This document shows positions 1-5,179 of a stretch of 8,712 bases of DNA, one piece after another. The position numbers and the translations under genes were made by a program. The number at the start of each line of letters is the position of its first letter. Within the stretch, counting starts at the first letter, position 1. Below the pieces are notes generated by a model that saw nothing but the letters and a program-made list of their open reading frames with translations, ran no database searches and was not told where the DNA came from. The stretch is taken from contig JAWVFT010000097.1 in the NCBI GenBank assembly GCA_033855775.1, positions 1 to 8,712 of the forward strand, read 5' to 3'. This DNA comes from DASVTR01 sp033855775 (lineage in GTDB: Bacteria > Acidobacteriota > Blastocatellia > Pyrinomonadales > Pyrinomonadaceae).

Positions 1-2529
1 CGCGACCAATGTGGCGAGGCCTTGATTGGTTGCAGCCACCACGCGCACATTGACGTGATGGGTATGCGTGCTGCCCAGCCGTTCGAACTCCTGCTCTTGC
101 AAAACCCGCAGCAGCTTTGCCTGCAGCTCGAGCGGGATGTCGCCGATTTCGTCCAAAAAGAGCGTGCCGCCTTCGGCTGCGCGAATGATGCCGCGCTGGT
201 CGTTAATCGCCCCGGTAAACGTCCCCCGCCGGTGGCCGAAGAGTTGGCTTTCGGCCAGTTCGCGCGGGGCGGCTGTGCAGTTGAACGGGAGAAAGATCTT
301 GTCGCGCCGCTGGCTCTCTTCGTGCAGGGCGCGGGCGATGACTTCCTTGCCCGTGCCGGACTCGCCCAAGACCAGCACGGTCGCATCCGAATCCTTCAAA
401 CGCTCCATCCTTGAGAGCACGTCGCGCATGGCAAAGCTGGTGGCGATGAGATTCGGGAAGAGTCCGGTGGCGGACGGCAGCGCGAGCGCGTTGAAGGGAC
501 GAGCGCGGCGCATGTCCGTGCGCAGGTCAATCATTTGCAGGGCGAGCCGCGCGCAGCCGACCAGGGCTTCCAGAATCTCTGCGCGGCGGTCGGAGATGGG
601 CGAGGGCGCGTCCAGATAGAGCACGAATGCGCCGCCGTTGCGACGCGGAGCCAGCGTGCGGCAATGCTCGACCAGAGCGCCGCGCGTCGAGGTCAGAAGA
701 CCGAGCGAGACGCCGGAGTCCGGCTGCTGTTCATGCGTCTTCTCTTTTTCGATTGAGAGATGATTGGCGACAGCCTGCGCGGCGCGCGAGCGGCCCGGCT
801 CGTCCAAATCAATGCTGGCCTGCGCGTAAAGCTGGCCGTCGTCGTCTGCGGCGAAGACAGCCGCGCCGCTGGCTGCGAGCGCGCTCTTGGCGGCAAACAT
901 CAACTCGCGCAGCAATCGCTCGCGCCCGCTCGCCGCGCTGAGCACTTGCATAATCAGCGGGGCGGCGTCTGGCGGAATCAGGTTGATTGACGGAGCGGGA
1001 ACGATGTGCCATTCGGCCATTCGTTCGGAGGCGCGACGCGCTTCGGTCTCGGCGCGGCGGACATCGAGTTGCGCGCCGAGCGCGCGAAACTGTCTGGCGG
1101 CCTCAAGGAATCTTTCGTGCGCCGTGGGATACTCGCCACGCCTGACCAGACTTTCGCCGTGCTCGAAGATGGTTTGCGCGGCCTGATATGGCGCGTTCAT
1201 CGAGCGAAAGGCTTCTTCCGTTTGCTGGAAGAGCCGCTCGCCGCGCGAGGGGTCGCGGCGGCGGGAGCTAAAATTGGCAAGGTTGCGTTGCAGAACCGCG
1301 TCGAGGTACGGGTAGGGCAAGCTCTCAAGCTCGCTCTGCGCGATGGCGGCCCAATCTTCGGCGGGCATCCACTTGTCGGAACGCCTGTAGCCTTCAATCA
1401 TCAAGAGCGCGGCTTCGCTCGCTATTCGTTCGTCGCCGACTTCGCGCGCAAGGTCGCGGGCGTTGCGCGCATAGGTTAAAGAGAGATGCGTGTTGCGTTC
1501 GGCCAGCCACAGTTGCGCGAGCGAGAGATAGGTGTGCGTCTCAAGGTTCTTGCTGCCGACTTCCTTGCCACAGTCGAGGGCGAAGCGCAGCAAATCGTTG
1601 GCCTCCTGCGTCCGGCCCTGAAGCATGCGGAGCAGTCCAAGCGTCTCCGTGAAAGAGCCTTCGTCGAGACGGTTCTGGCGTTGGCGCGCGATGGTCAGAG
1701 CTTGCTGGACGTGGCTTTCGGCGGCGGCCCACTCGCCCGTGTAAATGCAGGTAACGGCCAGATTATTGCTGACGTTTCCGGCCAGCTCATCGCTTTGAAA
1801 TCCGGCCAGATGCTCAAGCGCGCGGCGCAGGCTGTTTCCGGCTTCGTAGAAGTTGCCTTGATAGAGCAGCATCACGCCGAGGTTGTTTTGCAGGCGGGCG
1901 CGGCTGGCTTCGTCGTTGGTCTGGCGCAAGAGCCTGAGCGCGCGACGATAGCACATGCCCGCTTCGTCCAAATCGCCTTCGTGGCGCGCGACGAGGCCGA
2001 GGTTCATGTACGTGATGGCGAGGGCGCGATCCTTGCGCGCGCGTCGTCCCCACTCGATGGCCAACTCGTAATGCTCGCGCGCCAGCGATTGCTCGTCGAG
2101 CATCCAGTAGGTGCGCCCAAGGCAATGATAGGTGCGGGCCAGATTGGAAGTGTCGCCGGTCGGCTCAAGGATTTCGCGGGCGCGATTGAGCAGCGTCACA
2201 GAGCGGGAAAATTCGTTAATCCAATAAGAGTATGAGCCGAAGGCGAGCAGCAGCAGTCCGCGCAGGTAAGCCGTGTAGTCATCCAGAGCGTGCAGGTTGT
2301 AGTGCGCGAGCAGCGGCCCGACTTCCTTGTAGCGGCCCAGGCCCTCGTAGACTTCGGCCAGCATGACGCGCGCCCGCACCGCCCGCTCGCCCGCCGCCTG
2401 AGCCTCGCCCTCTCGAATCGCGTCGAGCAGCAGAGTCTCAGCGCTTTCCAACTCGCCGCGCTCAATCTGTTTTTGCGCGGTGACGAGGAGGTCAGCCGAA
2501 AGCGTTTGATTAACTGGTGTCTGGGCCAT
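1..2529 (-). CDS. TPR-GAF-AAA+ sigma-54-dependent transcriptional activator, 3' part missing
   Basis: The frame from ATG at 2529 is open without a stop for 843 codons and leaves the window, so this is the N-terminal part only. Residues about 10-510 are helical repeats of TPR type (e.g. YHCLGRTYWMLDEQSLAREH, NNLGVMLLYQGNFYEA), roughly nine to eleven units by eye. Residues about 527-670 look like a GAF-type sensor domain. The AAA+ sigma-54 interaction domain starts near 692: Walker A GESGTGKE at 722-729, sigma-54 contact loop GTFTGA at 769-774 (usual form GAFTGA), Walker B LFLDE with D793/E794, and sensor I AATN near 832-835. Proteins of this family use ATP hydrolysis to open promoters bound by RNA polymerase-sigma-54. 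There is no receiver domain, so control is probably by ligand or partner binding to the TPR/GAF part (inference). The missing end should carry the arginine finger and perhaps a Fis-type HTH. No strong Shine-Dalgarno precedes the ATG, so the exact start is less sure than the family. Confidence 0.93.
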   Translation of the reverse strand, partial: MAQTPVNQTLSADLLVTAQKQIERGELESAETLLLDAIREGEAQAAGERAVRARVMLAEVYEGLGRYKEVGPLLAHYNLHALDDYTAYLRGLLLLAFGSYSYWINEFSRSVTLLNRAREILEPTGDTSNLARTYHCLGRTYWMLDEQSLAREHYELAIEWGRRARKDRALAITYMNLGLVARHEGDLDEAGMCYRRALRLLRQTNDEASRARLQNNLGVMLLYQGNFYEAGNSLRRALEHLAGFQSDELAGNVSNNLAVTCIYTGEWAAAESHVQQALTIARQRQNRLDEGSFTETLGLLRMLQGRTQEANDLLRFALDCGKEVGSKNLETHTYLSLAQLWLAERNTHLSLTYARNARDLAREVGDERIASEAALLMIEGYRRSDKWMPAEDWAAIAQSELESLPYPYLDAVLQRNLANFSSRRRDPSRGERLFQQTEEAFRSMNAPYQAAQTIFEHGESLVRRGEYPTAHERFLEAARQFRALGAQLDVRRAETEARRASERMAEWHIVPAPSINLIPPDAAPLIMQVLSAASGRERLLRELMFAAKSALAASGAAVFAADDDGQLYAQASIDLDEPGRSRAAQAVANHLSIEKEKTHEQQPDSGVSLGLLTSTRGALVEHCRTLAPRRNGGAFVLYLDAPSPISDRRAEILEALVGCARLALQMIDLRTDMRRARPFNALALPSATGLFPNLIATSFAMRDVLSRMERLKDSDATVLVLGESGTGKEVIARALHEESQRRDKIFLPFNCTAAPRELAESQLFGHRRGTFTGAINDQRGIIRAAEGGTLFLDEIGDIPLELQAKLLRVLQEQEFERLGSTHTHHVNVRVVAATNQGLATLVA

Positions 2530-2918
2530 CGAATCACTGAAGGGGACGGAAACTATCCTTGAAATACGCAGGGGCCACGCCACGAACGGGCTGCTTCGCA
2601 GTATAGCACAAAGAGCAAAGAGGAAGAATGAAGAGAAATCGCGGGCGGCGACAGGCGCGGCGCGGGCTGCGAAAAATCGAACATTGTGGGCGCGGGCGGC
2701 GTTCTTGAAACTCCCGGCATCGCGGCGAAAGCAGGCTTTTTTACAGTTCGACGCTCGGCCTACGGCCCTCAGTCTTCCCTTACTTTTATGGACAACACGT
2801 GACTGCGGAGCGGCATCTGAATGACTTTGGAGCCTCTATTAAGAGCGAACGCCGCGCTCGCGTCAATTTCAAGAAGCGCGGTCTTCAACTATTCACCAAC
2901 TTGCAGAGACGAACTTCG
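2530..2918. other. divergent intergenic region, 389 bp
   Basis: The region separates two divergently transcribed genes. It contains the minus-strand TATACT candidate at 2600-2605. It also has a purine-rich stretch at 2609-2638 and a plus-strand T-run followed by TTACAG at 2737-2746. A 26-codon, very Arg-rich micro-ORF (2628-2708, plus) has a GAGGAAG upstream but looks accidental. An in-frame ATG at 2799 would add 40 unconvincing residues to the next gene. No RNA gene, repeat or clear plus-strand promoter was recognised. Confidence 0.5.
2600..2605 (-). promoter_or_regulatory. candidate -10 box for the sigma-54 activator gene
   Basis: On the minus strand TATACT (5/6 to TATAAT) lies about 70 bases upstream of the ATG at 2529. 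A -35 at the usual distance is poor (TTCTTC), so this is only a candidate. No -24/-12 sigma-54 type promoter (TGGCAC-N5-TTGCA) was seen, so autogenous sigma-54 control has no support here. Confidence 0.28.
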
Positions 2919-3779
2919 ATGAAACGATTCCTGACGACTAATTTCACGCTGGCCGCGTTGTTCCTGCTCATCGTCTGCCCGGCGACGGGCGCGTTCGGGC
3001 AGCAGCCCGCCAAGACATCTCAACTGACTTCGGGAACACCGTCGGCGGCAGAAGTCGAGCGCATCATCAAGGCTTTCTCCGCCAAAGAGACGGAGTTTCG
3101 CCACGCCCTCAATAGCTACGCCTTCAAGCGCGACGCAGTGATTCAGGAGATAGGCATGGGCGGGCAGATTGCGGGCGAGTATCATCGCGTCTCAAACTTC
3201 AGCTTCGACAATGAAGGCAAGCGTTTTGAGAAAATCACCTTCTTCCCGATTCCCACCTTTCCCGGCGTTACGGCGGAAGACATCGAAGACCTGAGCGGCG
3301 TCAATCCCTTCGCCCTCGAACAGGAAAAGATTAGCCAGTACAACTTCGCCTACGCCGGCAAGGAGCAGATTGACGAGTTGACCCTGCACGTCTTCGACGT
3401 GACGCCGAAGATGAAGCTCGACCCGAACAAGTCTAAAGACCGCTACTTCATAGGCCGCATCTGGGTGGACGACCGCGACTATCAAATCGTCAAGTCGAAG
3501 GGCAAGGGCGTGCCTGAAACCAAGGACAACAAGTTTCCCATCGTCGAAACCTACCGCGAGCAGATAGACGGTCGCTACTGGTTCCCGACCTACTCCTACG
3601 CCGACGAAGATCTCGTATACGACAACGGCTTCGTCATGCACATCCGCATCCGCGTCCGTTACACCGACTTTCATCCGGGCCGCGCCTCCGTCAAGATTAT
3701 CGAAGACGACGGCGTTGAGGTTCAAGACGAAAAGCCCAAGCCGACGCCGACGCCTTCGCCTACGCCCGCGAAACCGTAA
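2919..3779 (+). CDS. secreted LolA-like (outer-membrane lipoprotein-sorting-like) protein
   Basis: A 286-residue protein starting at ATG 2919. The start was chosen because it opens a clean signal peptide: KR n-region, LAALFLLIV core, and a probable cut after Ala-Phe-Gly at residue 27. The longer in-frame start at 2799 would bury that signal behind 40 charged residues. The mature part has a series of strand-like segments typical of LolA/LolB-like folds: YFIGRIWVDDRDYQIVK, a central block ETYREQIDGRYWFPTYSYAD, and IRIRVRYTDF. I recognise these as resembling a secreted family common in Acidobacteriota. Members are often labelled outer membrane lipoprotein-sorting protein or hypothetical; the substrate is unknown. 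The last 17 residues are a Pro/Thr/Lys tail (KPKPTPTPSPTPAKP), probably a disordered linker. The gene is monocistronic here and converges on the four-helix-bundle gene. The family call is moderate; its being a real secreted protein is near certain. Confidence 0.8.
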   Translation: MKRFLTTNFTLAALFLLIVCPATGAFGQQPAKTSQLTSGTPSAAEVERIIKAFSAKETEFRHALNSYAFKRDAVIQEIGMGGQIAGEYHRVSNFSFDNEGKRFEKITFFPIPTFPGVTAEDIEDLSGVNPFALEQEKISQYNFAYAGKEQIDELTLHVFDVTPKMKLDPNKSKDRYFIGRIWVDDRDYQIVKSKGKGVPETKDNKFPIVETYREQIDGRYWFPTYSYADEDLVYDNGFVMHIRIRVRYTDFHPGRASVKIIEDDGVEVQDEKPKPTPTPSPTPAKP

Positions 3780-3784
3780 GGGCA

Positions 3785-3887
3785 GGGGATGGGGGTTAGG
3801 GGTTGGGGGTTGGGGAAAACAAAGGCAGGCACGCCGTCGTTGCTTTTTTCTTCCCCAACCCCCTTCCCCCAACCCCTAACCCCTTTT
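3785..3887. repeat. long imperfect foldback with G-rich telomere-like arms
   Basis: The plus strand carries five G-tracts (3785-3815: GGGG AT GGGGG TTA GGGG TT GGGGG TT GGGG), followed after a spacer by the inverted counterpart (3853-3883: CCCC AA CCCCC TT CCCCC AA CCCC TAA CCCC). The second arm has one extra CCCCC-TT unit. The complementarity continues inward: GGGGAAAACAAAGGCA (from 3812) pairs with TGCTTTTTTCTTCCCC (to 3856) at 13 of 16 positions, leaving a loop of only about 13 bases. The element sits between two convergent genes and contains a T-run at 3844-3849, so it may also act as a terminator for the upstream plus-strand gene. Each arm has at least four runs of four or more Gs and could form a G-quadruplex. 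Structure is seen in the sequence; the functions are inference. Confidence 0.85.
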
Positions 3888-3889
3888 CC

Positions 3890-4255
3890 TTATCCCTTCT
3901 TCATCAATCCATTGCGCAGGGCGTAGAGTTGGCGGGTCAGGGACATCGCTTGCTCCAAGGTCTGTTGGGTTGTTTCAAGCGATAGATAGTTGAGGCGTCT
4001 GGCGATTTCAATTTGAGTTTGCAATTCTGCCAACGAAGCTTGGGCTATTGAAAGATGATGTAGATATTCTTTGGTGTGCTCTCTTGTGTGTCCTTCCGCG
4101 ATGTTTGATGGAATTGAAACTGCGGCCCGCCTCATCTGGCTCGTTAGTCCGTAAACTTCCTGCGCTGGAAATCCTTGAGTGAGTTTATACATCTGTTCTA
4201 CCAAATCCATTCCGGCTTGCCACACTCTAAGGTCACGAAAATTGTTAATCGGCAT
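3890..4255 (-). CDS. four-helix-bundle protein, S23 / 23S-rRNA-intervening-sequence (bIVP) family
   Basis: A 121-residue protein of the usual family length. Hallmarks in order: FRDLRVWQAGMDL at 6-18, FPAQEVYGLTSQMRRAA at 29-45, the family signature SIPSNIAEG at 47-55, then KEYLHHLSIAQASLAELQTQ at 62-81 and ARRLNYLS at 85-92. These are the four amphipathic helices of the S23 family. Members were first seen in insertions inside bacterial 23S rRNA genes, and the Avd accessory protein of diversity-generating retroelements is a relative. Known members are basic pentamers or oligomers that bind nucleic acid; the role of stand-alone copies is unknown. No reverse transcriptase or template repeat is in the window, so this is not a recognisable DGR. 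GC is about 46% over 3961-4140, well below its neighbours. G-rich arrays flank it on both sides and the stop codon is seven bases from one of them, suggesting gene and repeats form one acquired unit. Confidence 0.93.
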   Translation of the reverse strand: MPINNFRDLRVWQAGMDLVEQMYKLTQGFPAQEVYGLTSQMRRAAVSIPSNIAEGHTREHTKEYLHHLSIAQASLAELQTQIEIARRLNYLSLETTQQTLEQAMSLTRQLYALRNGLMKKG

Positions 4256-4265
4256 CTACGTTGAG

Positions 4266-4271
4266 CCTCCC
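4266..4271 (-). promoter_or_regulatory. ribosome binding site of the four-helix-bundle gene
   Basis: GGGAGG on the minus strand ends 10 bases before the ATG at 4255, fixing that start. Confidence 0.6.
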
Positions 4272-4288
4272 TTCCCCTCAATTTCTTA

Positions 4289-4316
4289 ATCTTAATTCCT
4301 ATGCTCCGACTCTCAA
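4289..4316 (-). promoter_or_regulatory. candidate sigma-70 promoter of the four-helix-bundle gene
   Basis: On the minus strand TTGAGA (4311-4316, 5/6 to TTGACA) is followed after 16 bases by TAAGAT (4289-4294, 4/6 to TATAAT). A start near 4282 would give a leader of about 27 bases containing the GGGAGG site. It lies inside the arrays, so the module would carry its own promoter. Confidence 0.38.
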
Positions 4317-4336
4317 ATCCACAACGCCCCTGTCTT

Positions 4337-4372
4337 CCCCAACCCCTAACCCCCAACCCCCAACCCCTTCCC
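4337..4372 (-). repeat. G-rich telomere-like array overlapping the end of plsC
   Basis: Read on the minus strand: GGG AA GGGG TT GGGGG TT GGGGG TTA GGGG TT GGGG. It uses the same units as the arrays at 3785-3815 and 3853-3883, and both it and 3853-3883 end in GGGGTTGGGGAAGA on the minus strand. The two therefore stand as direct repeats around the four-helix-bundle gene. This array encodes the final residues and the TAG stop of the acyltransferase. Confidence 0.85.
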
Positions 4373-5179
4373 TAGTTCCTCAGCGATGCTGTCATGAACT
4401 TGTTGAATCAAACGCTTGACATCTTCGTCGGTTGACAGTCCGGCTGTCTCGACGGGCGGCAGCAGAACCATCTCGATAGTTCCGGGTCGAGCTTCGCCGG
4501 TTCCCTTGCCCATGAGCGCGTCTGTGTTTTTCATGGCGACGGGGACGATGGGGACGCCCGCTTCCATCGCCATGTAGAAGGCTCCTTTTTTGAAGGGCAG
4601 CAGTTGGCCGGGGCGGGCGCGTGTGCCTTCTGCGAAGACGCCGAAGGAGATGCCGGAGTGTATGCGTTCGGTGGCGGCGCGGACGGTGCGGAGCGCGCTC
4701 TCGCGGCTACGGCGGTCAATCGCCATGATGTTGCAGTAGCCCATGCCGTAGCCGAGGATTGGCACCTTCAACAACTCTTTCTTGGCGAGCAGCCCGATGC
4801 GGCGGCCCGTGTAATAGAAGAGGGTCGCCGTGTCCAGATACGAGCGATGGTTTGAGATGAAGACGTAGGTCTGCCGCTCGTTCAACTGCTCAAGGCCGCG
4901 CACGCGCACACGCACGCCGGAGAGCTTCAGCCACGTTCGCGCCCCGAACAGGGCGAAGGGATAGAGCCAGTGGCGGCGGCGCGCGAGCCACGCCAAAAGA
5001 ATCGAGGGCGGGCCGATGATGAGCAGGAGAGCGCCCGCCACAAAGAGCGACCACCAGTAAAACAAGCGACGGCTGAGGCGCGGGCGATGCCGTGTGTTAG
5101 ACTCGTCGGCGCGCGGGCTCAAGCTCGCGTTCCCCTGCTCAAGCTTATCTGTCGAAGGATTATCGGAATGCGTCGTCAT
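4346..5179 (-). CDS. plsC: 1-acyl-sn-glycerol-3-phosphate acyltransferase (PlsC-like)
   Basis: A 277-residue protein. The PlsC family transfers an acyl chain to lysophosphatidic acid to make phosphatidic acid, at the inner face of the cytoplasmic membrane. Visible motifs: NHRSYLD (H111 and D116, the HX4D catalytic pair), IDRRS at 154-158, FAEGTR at 182-187 (substrate phosphate binding) and GVPIVPVAM at 208-216. A hydrophobic segment at about 39-66 (WWSLFVAGALLLIIGPPSILLAWL) is the membrane anchor. The first 35 residues are polar and poorly conserved in appearance. The ATG at 5179 has only a weak GCGGA site nine bases upstream and overlaps the divergent peptidase start by 12 bp, so a later start (e.g. 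TTG at codon 20) is possible. The last eight residues GKGLGVGG and the TAG stop are encoded by a G-rich repeat array rather than by family sequence. The repeat has evidently rewritten the gene's 3' end without harming the catalytic core. Confidence 0.92.
   Translation of the reverse strand: MTTHSDNPSTDKLEQGNASLSPRADESNTRHRPRLSRRLFYWWSLFVAGALLLIIGPPSILLAWLARRRHWLYPFALFGARTWLKLSGVRVRVRGLEQLNERQTYVFISNHRSYLDTATLFYYTGRRIGLLAKKELLKVPILGYGMGYCNIMAIDRRSRESALRTVRAATERIHSGISFGVFAEGTRARPGQLLPFKKGAFYMAMEAGVPIVPVAMKNTDALMGKGTGEARPGTIEMVLLPPVETAGLSTDEDVKRLIQQVHDSIAEELGKGLGVGG
5154..5159 (+). promoter_or_regulatory. ribosome binding site deciding the M14 peptidase start
   Basis: GAAGGA lies eight bases before ATG 5168. 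It supports that start over the much longer upstream reading frame that begins near 4970 and is antisense to plsC. Confidence 0.65.

Noticed and set aside
600..720. Apparent frameshift between the GAF-like and AAA+ parts of the sigma-54 activator
   Set aside because: Rechecking base by base shows the TPR start (2529) and Walker A codons are in the same frame with no stop between; the shift was a copying error in my first reading.
1486..2235. Plus-strand 249-residue reading frame
   Set aside because: It is antisense to the TPR region of the sigma-54 activator. The minus-strand frame is fully open and carries recognisable TPR, Walker A and Walker B motifs.
2628..2708. 26-codon Arg-rich micro-ORF with GAGGAAG upstream
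   Set aside because: The composition follows local GC-rich repeats and no downstream attenuation structure or conservation can be seen.
3192..3872. Minus-strand 226-residue reading frame
   Set aside because: It begins in the G-rich repeat, is very Arg- and Val-rich, and lies antisense to the secreted LolA-like gene, which has a signal peptide and plausible composition.
3785..4372. CRISPR array or diversity-generating retroelement
   Set aside because: The repeats are short G-runs without unique spacers, and there is no reverse transcriptase or template/variable repeat pair; only the S23-like protein recalls Avd.
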